A stretch of DNA of 64,000 nt, taken from assembly GCA_003725745.1 (NCBI GenBank), contig RHDP01000001.1:3549001-3613000 (forward strand). Direction: 5' to 3'. Under the pieces are notes generated by a model. It was not told the DNA's origin. It saw only the letters and a program-made list of their open reading frames with translations, and ran no database searches. Made by a program: the position numbers and the translations under genes. Below, piece by piece: positions 38,116 through 48,001 of the stretch (its first letter is position 1; every line of letters starts with the position of its first letter). Origin of the DNA: Streptomyces sp. I6. GTDB taxonomy: Bacteria > Actinomycetota > Actinomycetes > Streptomycetales > Streptomycetaceae.

Positions 38116-38342
38116 TCCCGAGGTCCGGGGCCCGAGGTCCGGGGCCCGGGGTCCGCGGGTCCGGGGCCCGGGCTCCAAGGTCCGGGGCAACGCGGTGGCG
38201 GCCGGACCGGGCATTCCGGCAAGCGCGGACGCCGAGAGCGGCGGCCGCCGACCCCCGTCCCGTGCCCGGGTGGTCCCAAGCCCCGGCGGCCGGCCGCTTC
38301 CGCGGCCCGCCGCTTGCCGGACGGCGCTCCACCGGCGGCCGT

Positions 38343-39280
38343 CTACGCCTGGTGGACCTCGTTCGCCCCAGCCGGGTGCAGATCGCGGTGAATCGACCGG
38401 GCCACCCGCTCGATCGTCTCCATCCCGTAGTCGCAGCCCACCTCGGGTGAGGCACCCTCGGGCACCCGGTTGTTCTCGGTCATCACCACGAGCCCGTAGT
38501 CGTAGGAACGCCCGGTGATCGCGCTCATGCTGTGGACCTTCCAGTCCCCGCGGTCCCAGGAGCTCCTGACACCCTTCTCGGACCGCTGCAGCCATCCGTT
38601 CTTGACCTGCACGACGGCGTCGGACGGGGCGCCGGACGGCGTCCCCCAGCGCTGGTCGTCCTGCACCTCGCGCATCAGACCCAGGATGTAGGCGCGTTCC
38701 GGGGGCTGAGTACGGACCCGTGGGCTCCCGTGAGCAGTTGAAGCAGCTTCACCTGTTCGCGTGCGGTGATCTGCGTCAGCCCCATGAAGCCGGCGTCGTT
38801 CAGGTTGGTGTCCTCCAGCCCCGCCTCGTCCAGGAAGTCCTGGATCCTCTCCTCCCCGAGCAGGTCCCACAGGGCGTACGTCGCGTCGTTGTCCGAGTTC
38901 ACGATCATCTCCCTGGCCAGGGACCGCTCCTCCCCGGTCAGGCGGGTGCCCCTGGCCAGCAGCAAGGCCCCGAGGACGATGGGTTTGACGGTGCTGGCGG
39001 AGTCGTAGTGCACATCGGCGCGGTAGGTGCACGAGGTGCGGGACGTCCGGTCGTAGAGCGCGATCGAGACCCGACTCGACCGCTTCTCCAACGACTTCAC
39101 CATGTGCCGGACCAGCGTCTCCGCCAGTCCGGGCCTGCCGGAGGTGCATTCGACGGTCCGGCCCTTGAACCGCTGGGCCGCGTGCTCCGTCCGGGGCGCG
39201 TGCTGGGGGCCGGACTTCGGGATGAGCGGGATCACGGGGTTGAGGGCGACCGCGAGGACAACAACCCCGAACACGGTCAT
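38343..39280 (-). CDS. Class A beta-lactamase-like serine hydrolase, frameshifted
   Basis: An exported or membrane-anchored protein (hydrophobic VFGVVVLAVALNPVIPLIP at the N-terminus) with all three motifs of penicillin-recognising enzymes: SxxK as STVK (in YDSASTVKPIV), SDN as NSDND, and KTG-like KNG (VQVKNGW). The order and spacing fit class A-type hydrolases in Streptomyces. The first two motifs and the third lie in different frames; adding one base to the GGGGG run at 38701-38705 joins them into 312 residues. ATG at 39280 has AAGG eight bases upstream; GTG at 39289 is possible. It may hydrolyse a beta-lactam or a cell-wall peptide. Confidence 0.82.
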
Positions 39281-39991
39281 CGATGTCACCTTGCCGCGTG
39301 CCAACTCTCCTCCTCTCCGCGCCTCTCCGTACCCGTCCACAGGTGTGGACCGACACCGCACTGCGTCCCGTCGCCGGCTCTCTCCGGCAGCCATCCGGTA
39401 CCGGTGGGAAGATCCCATGGATCACGCTTGTGCGCCGACGCTACAAGCGGGTACCGCGTCGTGCCCGCCGGACCGGCCAATAGGTGTACGGCGCCTTCCC
39501 CGGGCGCCCGAACAGGGGCGCCCGGCCCGGCCGCGGACGCGGTGCCCGGACGGGACGCCGGGCGCCGGACGCTCGTCCCGCGACCGCACGGCGCAGCGCC
39601 TCGGTGCGCCGCGGGGCACGCCGGCATGGTCTGAAGGCCTCGGAGCCCCGGTGGGAGTCGGGCGCGCCACCGCGGGGCATGACGCCGGAGCCTCCGTGGG
39701 GAGTCGGGCGCGCCGCGCGCCGGCCCGTCCCGCGGTCCCGGGGCGTCCGCCCCGCGGTGGCGCCGCCTTCCGCACACCCGGAGGCTCCCCCGGCCGATCC
39801 TCACCCGGAGGCTCCCTCGGCCGATCCCCGTTCGATCCCCACGCGGAGGCTCCCCCGGCCGATCCCCGACGAGCGAACCGCCGGAAACCGACTTACGGTC
39901 GAGCAGGGGCTGCGCACTCGGGACGCGGAGTCCTGCCGCGCTTGTGTGACCGGCCGAACCTCGTCACGACACCGTCAGGAGACGACCTGCC
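39281..39991. other. 0.7-kb intergenic region with repeats
   Basis: No gene is supported. It holds three 22-base direct repeats (39779-39865) and two copies of a GCATG-flanked GGAG(C/T)C(C/T)CCGTGGG word near 39640-39700. The promoter of the CMD-like gene is probably within the last 100 bases. Confidence 0.5.
39779..39865. repeat. Three 22-bp direct repeats
   Basis: CGGAGGCTCCC(C/T)CGGCCGAT-CC occurs at 39779, 39806 and 39844. The word GGAGGCTCC is itself an imperfect palindrome. Confidence 0.9.
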
Positions 39992-40324
39992 ATGGCCACT
40001 GCATCCGAAACCCCGGTACTGGACACCCTCGCCGCGATGACGGTCGACTCGATCGAGCGGTGCGGGCTGACTCCGGACATGTTCATGCTGACGCGCATCG
40101 CGGCTCTCGCCGCCTCGGACGCCCCGCCGATCTCCTACGTCGCCCACATCGACCCCGCCCTCCAGTCCGGTATGACCGCCGAGCAGCTGCAGGACGTACT
40201 GGTCGCCATCGCTCCCATCGTGGGCACGGCACGGGTCATGACGGCCGCCGGGAACATCGCCAAGGCGCTCAGCATCGAGATCGCCGTCGCCGAGGCCGCC
40301 GCCGCGGCCCAGGCCGAGGCGTAG
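39992..40324 (+). CDS. Carboxymuconolactone decarboxylase (CMD)-like protein
   Basis: A 110-residue all-helical protein of the CMD/AhpD-like superfamily: DTLAAMTVDSIERCGLTPDM and MTAEQLQDVLVAIAPIVGTA are the characteristic helices. The CxxC redox pair of AhpD is absent; a single cysteine (Cys23) remains, so a peroxidase-reductase role is unlikely. ATG at 39992 has AGGAG ten bases upstream. It stands alone. Confidence 0.82.
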   Translation: MATASETPVLDTLAAMTVDSIERCGLTPDMFMLTRIAALAASDAPPISYVAHIDPALQSGMTAEQLQDVLVAIAPIVGTARVMTAAGNIAKALSIEIAVAEAAAAAQAEA

Positions 40325-40851
40325 CGGCCTCGCCCGCCCGTCCGGTGGACGGCGCCGGGGCCTCCGGGACATCCGCCCGCCTCGGCTGTCCGGCTGTCGG
40401 CACATCCGGCCCGGCCGCCGGTGACGTGAGGGGCCCGCCGAGCTTGCTCGGGTTCAAGTGGGCGCGGGGCCCTTCACGCCGGATCAGGGGGTGTCATGGT
40501 GGGGACCTGCACCGCGCTTGAACAGGCAGGCAGGCAGGGAGGCAGGCAGGCGGGCGGGGGCGAGCCGTATCGAACGTTCGGAGTGCGGCCCCTTGCGGAG
40601 GCCGTCTCAGCCGGGTCCCCGATCGCGGCGGCCTCCTGTCGCCGAGTTCGCGCGGTGCGTCCCTTGTCGTCGTCCCCATCGACCCGTCCGGACAAGCGCC
40701 GCCGGGCACCGGGGAGATCGGCGAGCACAGCCGACGCTGAGACCTGGCTGCCGCAGAATGGAGGCGGATTTCGCCCGCAAGCACGGGAAAGTTCAGCACG
40801 GTCGAGACGGCCCGGAATCCAGGTCCACTCGGAAACGGCAGCTTAGACAAC
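40325..40851. other. Intergenic region with an AGGC microsatellite
   Basis: No gene is supported. At about 40523-40560 AGGC/GGGC units repeat in tandem. The rest is unstructured GC-rich DNA before the tRNA terminator. Confidence 0.5.
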
Positions 40852-40886
40852 GACGAAGGCCCTGGTCTGCGACCAGGGCCTTCGTC
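40852..40886 (-). terminator. Terminator of the tRNA-Gly gene
   Basis: A 16-bp perfect stem, with 40852-40867 pairing to 40871-40886 around TGC, starts five bases beyond the tRNA 3' end on the minus strand. Confidence 0.9.
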
Positions 40887-40890
40887 CAAG

Positions 40891-40961
40891 AGCGGGTGAC
40901 GGGAATCGAACCCGCGCTCTGAGCTTGGGAAGCTCATGTTCTACCATTAAACTACACCCGC
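40891..40961 (-). tRNA. tRNA-Gly (CCC)
   Basis: A 71-base tRNA on the minus strand: acceptor GCGGGTG pairs with CACCCGC, the D-arm is GTAGTTTAATGGTAGAAC, the anticodon stem-loop is TGAGC-TTCCCAA-GCTCA with anticodon CCC, and the T-arm GCGGGTTCGATTCCCGT is standard. The CCA end is not encoded. A terminator follows at once. Confidence 0.95.
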
Positions 40962-41009
40962 GCAGCGGCTTGGTTGATCAGTACCGCAGCGTTGCACACT
41001 GTACCTCAT

Positions 41010-41044
41010 CGAAGGCCCCCAGCGTATTGCGCCGGGGACCTTCG
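41010..41044. terminator. Hairpin upstream of the tRNA gene
   Basis: CGAAGGCCCC at 41010-41019 pairs with GGGGACCTTCG at 41034-41044 with one mismatch. Its arm sequence CGAAGG matches that of the tRNA terminator. No supported gene ends here, so its role is open. Confidence 0.55.
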
Positions 41045-41120
41045 GTGCGTTTCCGGTGGTTCGGCCACTGATCACCGGTCATCGGTCATCCGTTACCGGC
41101 CGCCGCGGCAGTGGGTTCGC

Positions 41121-41208
41121 TCGGCCCGTCTCGGCCCGTCTCGGCCCGTCTCGGCCCGTCTCGGCCCGTCTCGGCCCGTCTCGGCCCGTCTCGGCCCGTC
41201 TCGGCCCG
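41121..41208. repeat. 10-bp tandem repeat, eight perfect copies
   Basis: TCGGCCCGTC is repeated eight times without change from 41121 to 41200, followed by a partial copy. It lies between the tRNA gene and a small zinc-ribbon gene in a gene-free stretch. Confidence 0.97.
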
Positions 41209-41390
41209 GTCGCGCGGCAGTCGGAGGGGGTATCCGCCGCGGTGGCTCCCGGGGCATCCGCGGGGTGTTCGATGCGGCTGCGGCGTGGAGGGGTCGGGGC
41301 GTACCGTTGCAGCGGAGTGCCGCATGGAGCGCTGTCCTGTTGATCCCCTAATGTGGCGGTCTCGTCCGTGCTTGTTGGGGAAGGGACTTG

Positions 41391-41600
41391 ATGCAGCCGA
41401 TGCACTCCAAGAACTCGGTGGATCAGGGCGGTTCACTCGCCCGCACCGTCGTCCGCTGTGCCGAGGGGCACGTTTTCACCACCTCGTCGTTTCCGATGCA
41501 GCAGCTCGGTGCCCGGCGGATCGGGCCCGGGCGGCTCATCCGCTGTCCCCGCTGCGCGCGGCTGCGCCAGGCCGTCCCCGTGGCTCTGCAGAAGAGCTGA
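41391..41600 (+). CDS. Small zinc-ribbon-like protein
   Basis: A 69-residue protein with possible zinc ligands in CAEGHVF and CPRCARLR (C-x4-H and CxxC). It is of a small actinobacterial type with no known function. ATG at 41391 follows GGGGAAGGG; TTG at 41388 is possible. Downstream there are 300 bases before dcd without another gene. Confidence 0.7.
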   Translation: MQPMHSKNSVDQGGSLARTVVRCAEGHVFTTSSFPMQQLGARRIGPGRLIRCPRCARLRQAVPVALQKS

Positions 41601-41904
41601 CGGGTGAGCGCCGGGTTCCGTGCGGGCACCCGGCGCAGGCCGTGCCGGGCGGAGCCGGGCGGTGCCGGCGCCACGGAACGCGGACGTGCCGCAGTCCGTG
41701 GGACGCCGCGAAGGCCCCGTGGCCAGGGCGGCCGAGACGGCCGTACGGGCCGGGGCGGCGGTCCCCGTGGCCGGGAACTCCGGGGTGGCGGTCACCGGAG
41801 AGCGGCGCGTGTGGGACGGCGCGGGTGAGACGGGACGCGTAGGACGGGGCGCGCGGGATCCGCCCGATTGGGGTGGGCCCGCGCGCTCTGCGTATCCTCG
41901 GGGC

Positions 41905-42480
41905 GTGCTTCTCTCAGACAAGGACATCCGGGCCGAGATCGACGCGGGACGGGTGCGCATCGACCCGTTCGACGATTCGATGGTGCAGCCCTCGAGCATC
42001 GATGTGCGCCTCGACCGCTTCTTCCGGGTGTTCGAGAACCACCGCTATCCCCATATCGACCCCGCCGTCGAGCAGGCGGACCTGACGCGGCTGGTCGAGC
42101 CGGAGGGCGACGAGGCGTTCATTCTGCACCCCGGCGAGTTCGTGCTGGCGTCCACGTACGAGGTCATCAAGCTGCCCGACGACATCGCCTCCCGGCTGGA
42201 GGGCAAGAGTTCCCTCGGCCGGCTCGGCCTGGTCACCCACTCCACGGCCGGCTTCATCGACCCCGGGTTCTCCGGACACGTCACGCTGGAACTGTCGAAC
42301 CTCGCCACCCTGCCCATCAAGCTGTGGCCGGGCATGAAGATCGGGCAGCTCTGCATGTTCCGGCTGAGTTCGCCCGCGGAGCACTCGTACGGTTCCGAGA
42401 AGTACGGATCCCGGTACCAGGGGCAGCGGGGTCCGACGGCCTCGCGGTCGTTCATGAACTTCCACCGCACGCAGGTGTGA
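41905..42480 (+). CDS. dcd: dCTP deaminase
   Basis: A 191-residue enzyme converting dCTP to dUTP. The family motifs are present: [58 protein letters not shown] (catalytic Glu is in the following VTLELSN), and [14 protein letters not shown]. The GTG at 41905 gives the same length as other Streptomyces Dcd proteins. The 300 bases upstream carry no gene. It is followed after 12 bases by a phosphoribosyltransferase gene. Confidence 0.95.
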   Translation: MLLSDKDIRAEIDAGRVRIDPFDDSMVQPSSIDVRLDRFFRVFENHRYPHIDPAVEQADLTRLVEPEGDEAFILHPGEFVLASTYEVIKLPDDIASRLEGKSSLGRLGLVTHSTAGFIDPGFSGHVTLELSNLATLPIKLWPGMKIGQLCMFRLSSPAEHSYGSEKYGSRYQGQRGPTASRSFMNFHRTQV

Positions 42481-42492
42481 GGCTGGTGCGCG

Positions 42493-43003
42493 ATGGGTGA
42501 GGCACGCGAGAACCTCACCTACGAGACGTTCGGCGTCGCGATCCGTGAACTCGCGCGGGGAATCGCCGACGACGGCTTCGAGCCCGACATCGTCCTGCTC
42601 CATCGCGCGCGGCGGTGTCTTCGTCGCGGGAGGGCTGGCGTACGCGCTGGACTGCAAGAACATCCACCTCGTCAACGTGGAGTGCTACACCGGCGTCGGC
42701 ACGACGCTCGAGATGCCGGTGATGCTCGCACCGGTCCCGAACGCGATCGACTTCTCCGACAAGAAGGTCCTGATCGCCGACGACGTCGCGGACACCGGCA
42801 GGACCCTGAAGCTCGTGCACGACTTCTGCGTGGACCATGTGGCCGAGGTGCGGTCCGCCGTCGTCTACGAGAAGCCGCAGTCGCTGGTGAAGTGCGAGTA
42901 CGTGTGGAAGCGCACGGACGACTGGATCGACTTCCCGTGGAGCGTCCTGCCTCCGGTACGCGGGCCGAGGCAGCCCGGGACGCCCCCCGCGGTCGCCCCG
43001 TAG
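42493..43003 (+). CDS. Phosphoribosyltransferase, frameshifted
   Basis: A type I phosphoribosyltransferase of about 170 residues. The N-terminal part (LTYETFGVAIRELARGIADD) and the rest (SIARGGVFVAGGLAYALDCK and VLIADDVADTGRTLKLVHDF, the PRPP loop) lie in different frames. Removing one base near 42598 joins ...FEPDIVL to SIARGG as in homologues. Unlike the other frameshifts here, this one needs one base fewer. The start is ATG at 42493, 12 bases after dcd, so they are likely co-transcribed. The base it salvages is not evident. Confidence 0.8.
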
Positions 43004-43384
43004 CCTCCGGCAGACCCGGGTCAGGGTCAGGCCGGGCACGGTGGCGGCCGGGTCGGGGTGTCAGTGGCCCGTCCCGGGCTCTTCAGGCGGTCGCCGGCCG
43101 CACGGCCGCGCACCACGCCCGCCCGTACACCGTCGTGCGGGCTGCGGGCTGCGGGCTGCGGGCTGCGGACATGCGGACATGCGGGCTGCGGACATGCGGG
43201 CTGCGGACATGCGGCCTGCGGACATGCGCGCGCCGCACCGCGCACGGCCGCGGACGTACTGCCGCCGATGAGTGAAGTCCGCTACGGATCAGGCGAGTTG
43301 GTGCCCGGCCGAGGGTACGTGCCGCCGTGCCGTCGTCTACTCTGGTGGCCAGTCAGCCGACCCCCACGCAGAGAGGGCATCCTC
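43004..43384. other. Intergenic region with GGGCTGC/GGACATGC repeats
   Basis: No gene is supported. The array at 43138-43225 dominates; the end carries the ribosome site of the next gene. Confidence 0.5.
43138..43225. repeat. Mixed 7- and 8-bp tandem repeats
   Basis: Four copies of GGGCTGC are followed by alternating GGACATGC and GGGCTGC units, seven to eight bases each. Confidence 0.9.
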
Positions 43385-44203
43385 GTGTCCGATGACGCAC
43401 AAGCGGCCAGCGCCGAGATCCGGGCGCGGATCGACACGAGCAAGCCGCATTCCGCGCGGTTCTGGAACTACTTCGTCGGCGGCAAGGACCACTACGAGAT
43501 CGACCGGGAGATCGGGGAGCAGATCAAGGAGATCTTCCCCGGGCTCGTCGACGTGGCGCGCACCAGCCGCCACTTCCTCGGACGCGCGGTGCGCCATCTC
43601 GCGGGGGAGCAGGGAGTCCGGCAGTTCCTCGACATCGGTACCGGTCTGCCGACCGCCGACAACACCCACGAGGTGGCCCAGCGGGTGGCCTCCGACGCGC
43701 GGATCGTCTACGTCGACAACGACCCGCTGGTCCTCACCCACGCCCGTGCCCTGCTCACCAGCACCCCCGAGGGTGCGACGGCCTACATCGACGCCGACAT
43801 GTACGAGCCGGACGCCGTACTGGAGGAGGCCGCCAAGTCCCTGGACCTCACCGAGCCCGTCGCCCTGGTGATCCTCAACACCCTCGGCCATGTGGCGGAC
43901 TACGGCCGGGCGCGCGCGATCGTGTCGCGGCTGATGGCCGGTCTGCCGTCCGGGAGCTTCCTGGTGGTCAGCGACAGCACCGCCACGAGCGCGGGCATGA
44001 TCGCCGCGTCGGAGGCGTACAACGCCAGCGGTGCCATCCCGTACCACGTACGCGCCGTGGAGGAGATCGCCGGGTTCTTCGAGGGCCTGGACCTGGTGGA
44101 CCCCGGCATCGTCCAGGTCACCCGGTGGCGTCCGGACACCGACGGCGCACAGGGCGAGCCGGCGGATGTCGACGCCTACGGCGGGGTGGGGCGCAAGGCC
44201 TGA
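43385..44203 (+). CDS. DUF574-type SAM-dependent methyltransferase
   Basis: A 272-residue member of the actinobacterial methyltransferase family PF04672. Typical motifs: SARFWNYFVGGKDHYEIDRE, RHFLGRAVRHLAGEQGVRQF, LDIGTGLPTADNTHEVAQ (SAM loop), IVYVDNDPLVLTHARALL and LVILNTLGHVADY. Streptomyces genomes carry many copies, and their substrates are generally unknown. GTG at 43385 has GAGAGGG upstream. Confidence 0.92.
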   Translation: MSDDAQAASAEIRARIDTSKPHSARFWNYFVGGKDHYEIDREIGEQIKEIFPGLVDVARTSRHFLGRAVRHLAGEQGVRQFLDIGTGLPTADNTHEVAQRVASDARIVYVDNDPLVLTHARALLTSTPEGATAYIDADMYEPDAVLEEAAKSLDLTEPVALVILNTLGHVADYGRARAIVSRLMAGLPSGSFLVVSDSTATSAGMIAASEAYNASGAIPYHVRAVEEIAGFFEGLDLVDPGIVQVTRWRPDTDGAQGEPADVDAYGGVGRKA

Positions 44204-44264
44204 CCCTCCCGGCCGTGCCCGGGACCGTGCGCGCGGTACCGGCGAGCCGGCCTCTGCCGCGAGC

Positions 44265-44290
44265 GGCCCCCGCCCTTCGGGGCAGGGGCC
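44265..44290. terminator. Hairpin between convergent genes
   Basis: GGCCCCCGCCC pairs with GGGCAGGGGCC around TTCG with one mismatch, between the methyltransferase and Yip1-like genes. Confidence 0.75.
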
Positions 44291-44332
44291 GTCGTCCGTT
44301 GCGCGGTCCGGTGTCCGCGACCGGCGCGCCGG

Positions 44333-45280
44333 TCAGATCGTGCCGAGCTTGATGATCGCGAGCAGCGCGATCAGCTGCAGCGCCGAGGCGCCCAGCGCCT
44401 TCGGCCACGGCAGGTCGTGCGACTTGCTCACCATGGATGTGAACAGCGCCGCCGCCGCCAGCCAGGTCACCCAGCCCACCATCTGCACCAGGGAGTTCTC
44501 GCCGCCCAGGAAGAGGGCGACGAGCAGTCTCGGCGCGTCGGTGAGGGACATGATCAGCATGGACAGGCCCACCGTCGGCTGCCACGCCCCGTCGCCGCCG
44601 AGTTGCCGGGCCAGGGTGTGGGTGACCGCGCCGAGGACCAGACCGCCGACGACGAAGCCGACGCCGGTGATGACGACGGACGTGAGAACGGTCGCGAACG
44701 GTGCGCCGATCGCCTCGTCGCGGGTCTGGTCGAATCCGAAGATCGCGAGCAGGCCGTAGAGGAACGTGACCGTCAGCGCCGGGCCCCAGACCGGGTGGTC
44801 CCGCATCTGGAGGAAGGTCGGTCCGGGGCGCAGCGCGATGCCGCTGAGCAGTTCCTTCCAGTGCAGGCGCGGGCCGGACGGGACGGGTGCGGCGCCGGCG
44901 TGGTACGTGGAGCCGTCGCCGTAGGGGTCCTCGCCGATGCTGAAGGCCCGGGTGTGCCCGGGGTTGTCGGCGTAAGGGTCGGGTCCGTGCCCGCCGCCCC
45001 GGTGACCGCCCGGCTGCTGGTGCTGGTGGTACGGGTCGCCGAAGTACTCGGGCTCGCCGTGCTGCGCCTGGCCCCCGCTGCCGTTCCCGTGTGCGTAGCC
45101 CTGCCCGCCGTGCCCGCCGCCCGTGTCGCGGGGCCACTGCTGCCGCGGGGGGTACGAGGGCGACGCCTGGCCGCCTCCGGGGCCGTACGGCTGTCCGTAC
45201 GGCGGAGGGGGCGCCTGCTGCGGTTGTTGTTGCGGTGTGCGGTTGTTGTCCCGGCCGCGTCCGATCCTGAATCCAGCCAC
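44333..45280 (-). CDS. Yip1-family membrane protein
   Basis: A 315-residue protein. The first ~135 residues are disordered and rich in Pro, Gln, Gly, His and Tyr (PQQQPQQAPPPPYGQPYG). From residue ~140 a Yip1-type domain with five or six helices follows: HWKELLSGIALRPGPTFLQM, FLYGLLAIFGFDQTRDEAIG, TGVGFVVGGLVLGAVTHTLA. The function in bacteria is unknown. GTG at 45280 (MAGFRIGRGRDN) has no clear ribosome site and could be leaderless. Confidence 0.85.
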   Translation of the reverse strand: MAGFRIGRGRDNNRTPQQQPQQAPPPPYGQPYGPGGGQASPSYPPRQQWPRDTGGGHGGQGYAHGNGSGGQAQHGEPEYFGDPYHQHQQPGGHRGGGHGPDPYADNPGHTRAFSIGEDPYGDGSTYHAGAAPVPSGPRLHWKELLSGIALRPGPTFLQMRDHPVWGPALTVTFLYGLLAIFGFDQTRDEAIGAPFATVLTSVVITGVGFVVGGLVLGAVTHTLARQLGGDGAWQPTVGLSMLIMSLTDAPRLLVALFLGGENSLVQMVGWVTWLAAAALFTSMVSKSHDLPWPKALGASALQLIALLAIIKLGTI

Positions 45281-45620
45281 GCATTCGAACGTACCCGGTC
45301 CTGCTGTGTCCGGTGCCCGGGGCCGGGTAACCGGGGGACCTTTGCGGCCGAGCTGTGACATCCCCTAGGGGGTACCCGGGGCTTTCCGCAGGTCTGCACC
45401 GGGCCGGCCGGGGCCGGGGCGGTTGCGGGGCCCCCGGCCGCGGGGCCGCCTTCCCGCGGGACCGCTCCCGCCGCTCGGCCGGACGGGCCGCCGGAGAGCG
45501 GCCGCCGCGGGACGGGTGGGCGGGCGTCCGGTTCCGCCGTACGGGGCCGTGCCGGCGACCGGGTCGTGCCGGAAGCCGGTCCGTCCGGATCGGGCGCGGC
45601 GGAGCGCCGGGAACGGCAGA
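45281..45620. other. Intergenic region, no gene seen
   Basis: GC-rich DNA without a supported frame. The promoter of the Yip1-like gene should lie near 45281-45370. Confidence 0.5.
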
Positions 45621-45657
45621 AGCGGCCGGTCCTGCCCCCGAGGCAGATCCGGCCGCT
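45621..45657 (-). terminator. Terminator of the Fe-S oxidoreductase gene
   Basis: AGCGGCCGG (45621-45629) pairs with CCGGCCGCT (45649-45657), with an inner TGCC/GGCA pairing, 22 bases after the stop on the minus strand. Confidence 0.8.
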
Positions 45658-45679
45658 TGCTGCTCGCCCGTGCAGACGA

Positions 45680-48001
45680 CTACTTCACGGGCTGCGGTTC
45701 CGGGTCCGGCGAGTCCGCCGGCGCCGAGTCGTCCGCGTCACCGCCGTCGTCCGGCTCCCCCGGGGTCTTCACCGAGTCCAGCAGCAACTGGGCCACGTCG
45801 ACGACCTGGAGGGACTCCTTGGCCTTGCCCTCGCCCTTCTTGCCGTTGACCGAGTCGGAGAGCATGACCAGGCAGAACGGGCAGGCGGTGGAGACGATGT
45901 CCGGGTTGAGGGACAGGGCCTCGTCGACGCGCTCGGTGTTGATGCGCTTGCCGATCCGCTCCTCCATCCACATGCGGGCGCCGCCGGCGCCGCAGCAGAA
46001 GCCGCGTTCCTTGTGGCGGTGCATCTCCTGCTGGCGCAGGCCGGGCACCTTGTCCATGATCTCGCGCGGGGGCGTGTAGACCTTGTTGTGCCGGCCCAGG
46101 TAGCAGGGGTCGTGGTAGGTGATCAGGCCCTCGACCGGGGTCACCGGGACCAGCCTGCCCTCGTCGATGAGGTGCTGGAGCAGCTGGGTGTGGTGGATGA
46201 CCTCGAACTCGCCGCCGAGCTGCGGGTACTCGTTGGCGATGGTGTTGAAGCAGTGCGGGCAGGTGGCGACGATCTTCTTCGCGGCCTTCGGCTTCCCGGT
46301 GGACACCCCGTCCTCCCCGGCCTCCCCGTTCTCGTCGGCCGCGTCGGGGGACTCGCCGAAGGCCATGTTCAGCATGGCCACGTTCTCCTGGCCGAGCTGC
46401 TGGAACAGGGGCTCGTTGCCGAGGCGGCGGGCGGAGTCGCCGGTGCACTTCTCGTCCCCGCCCATGATCGCGAACGTGACGCCCGCCATGTGCAGCAGCT
46501 CCGCGAAGGCCTTGGTGGTCTTCTTGGCCCGGTCCTCCAGGGCGCCGGCGCAGCCGACCCAGTAGAGGTAGTCGACCTCGGTGAGGTCCTCGACGTCCCT
46601 GCCGACGATCGGGACCTCGAAGTCGACCTCCTTGGTCCACTCGACGCGCTGCTTCTTGGCCAGACCCCAGGGGTTGCCCTTCTTCTCCAGGTTCTTGAGC
46701 ATCGTGCCCGCCTCGGACGGGAACGAGGACTCGATCATCACCTGGTAGCGGCGCATGTCGACGATGTGGTCGATGTGCTCGATGTCGACCGGGCACTGCT
46801 CCACGCAGGCGCCGCAGGTGGTGCAGGACCACAGCACGTCCGGGTCGATGACGCCGTTCTCCTCGGCGGTGCCGATCAGCGGGCGCTCGGCCTCGGCCAG
46901 CGCGGCGGCCGGGACGTCCTTCAGCTGCTCCTCGGAGGCCTTCTCCTCGCCCTCCATGGTCTTGCCGCCGCCGGCCAGCAGGTACGGGGCCTTGGCGTGC
47001 GCGTGGTCGCGCAGCGACATGATCAGCAGCTTCGGGGAGAGCGGCTTTCCGGTGTTCCAGGCGGGGCACTGCGACTGGCAGCGGCCGCACTCGGTGCAGG
47101 TGGAGAAGTCGAGGATGCCCTTCCAGGAGAACTGCTCGACCTGGGAGACGCCGAAGACGTCGTCCTCGCCCGGGTCCTCGAAGTCGATCGGCCTGCCGCC
47201 CGAGGTCATCGGCTGCAGGGCGCCCAGCGCGGTCTCGCCGGTGGCGTTGCGCTTGAACCAGATGTTCGGGAAGCCCAGGAAGCGGTGCCAGGCCACACCC
47301 ATGTTGGTGTTGAGCGACACCGTGATCATCCAGATCAGCGACGTGCCGATCTTGATCATGGCGAAGAGGTAGATCAGCGTCTGCAGGGCCGGGACGCTCA
47401 GCCCGTCGAAGGCCAGGACCAGGGGGTACGAGACGAAGTACGCGGCCTCGTAGTGGTCCACGTGGTGGATCGCGCCCTCCAGTCCGCGCAGGACGAGGAT
47501 CGCCAGGCCGATGGTCAGGATGACGTACTCGACGAAGTAGGCCTGCCAGGCCTTGGAGCCGGCGAAGCGGGACTTGCGGCCCGCGCGGGAGGGCAGGTTG
47601 AGCAGCCGGATCGCCATCAGCACGAGGATGCCGGCGACGGTCATCAGGCCGATGAACTCGATGTACATCTCGAAGGGCAGGAAGCCGCCCAGGACCGGCA
47701 GCGTCCAGTCGGCCACGAACAGCTGGCCGTACGCCTGGGCGAGCGTCGGCGGCAGCGTCAGGAAGCCGATGGCGACGAACCAGTGGGCGAAGCCCACGAT
47801 TCCCCAGCGGTTCATCCGGGTGTGGCCGAGGAACTCCTTGACCAGGGTGACCGTGCGGGCCTTGGGGTTGTCGGTACGGCTGCCCGCGGGCACGGGCTGG
47901 CCGAGTGTGACGAACCGGTAGATCTGCGCGACGGCTCGGGCGATGAGCGCAACGCCGACCACGGTCAGGACCAGCGACACGATGATCGCGGCGAGCTGCA
48001 T
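45680..48001 (-). CDS. Large membrane-bound (Fe-S) oxidoreductase, HdrD/GlpC-like
   Basis: A 773-residue protein. The N-terminal ~270 residues have six transmembrane helices with several histidines of heme-b type (FAHWFVAIGFL, AIHHVDHYEAAYF). Two 4Fe-4S motifs follow (CTECGRCQSQCP and CTTCGACVEQCP), then two cysteine-rich CCG domains (WVGCAGALEDRAKK; CPHCFNTIANEYP; DPCYLGRHNKVY; FCCGAGGARMW). This layout matches heterodisulfide-reductase-like enzymes that couple quinone to a cytoplasmic donor. ATG at 48001 has GAGGAG upstream. The C-terminal ~30 residues are acidic and disordered. The electron donor is unknown. Confidence 0.92.
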   Translation of the reverse strand: MQLAAIIVSLVLTVVGVALIARAVAQIYRFVTLGQPVPAGSRTDNPKARTVTLVKEFLGHTRMNRWGIVGFAHWFVAIGFLTLPPTLAQAYGQLFVADWTLPVLGGFLPFEMYIEFIGLMTVAGILVLMAIRLLNLPSRAGRKSRFAGSKAWQAYFVEYVILTIGLAILVLRGLEGAIHHVDHYEAAYFVSYPLVLAFDGLSVPALQTLIYLFAMIKIGTSLIWMITVSLNTNMGVAWHRFLGFPNIWFKRNATGETALGALQPMTSGGRPIDFEDPGEDDVFGVSQVEQFSWKGILDFSTCTECGRCQSQCPAWNTGKPLSPKLLIMSLRDHAHAKAPYLLAGGGKTMEGEEKASEEQLKDVPAAALAEAERPLIGTAEENGVIDPDVLWSCTTCGACVEQCPVDIEHIDHIVDMRRYQVMIESSFPSEAGTMLKNLEKKGNPWGLAKKQRVEWTKEVDFEVPIVGRDVEDLTEVDYLYWVGCAGALEDRAKKTTKAFAELLHMAGVTFAIMGGDEKCTGDSARRLGNEPLFQQLGQENVAMLNMAFGESPDAADENGEAGEDGVSTGKPKAAKKIVATCPHCFNTIANEYPQLGGEFEVIHHTQLLQHLIDEGRLVPVTPVEGLITYHDPCYLGRHNKVYTPPREIMDKVPGLRQQEMHRHKERGFCCGAGGARMWMEERIGKRINTERVDEALSLNPDIVSTACPFCLVMLSDSVNGKKGEGKAKESLQVVDVAQLLLDSVKTPGEPDDGGDADDSAPADSPDPEPQPVK

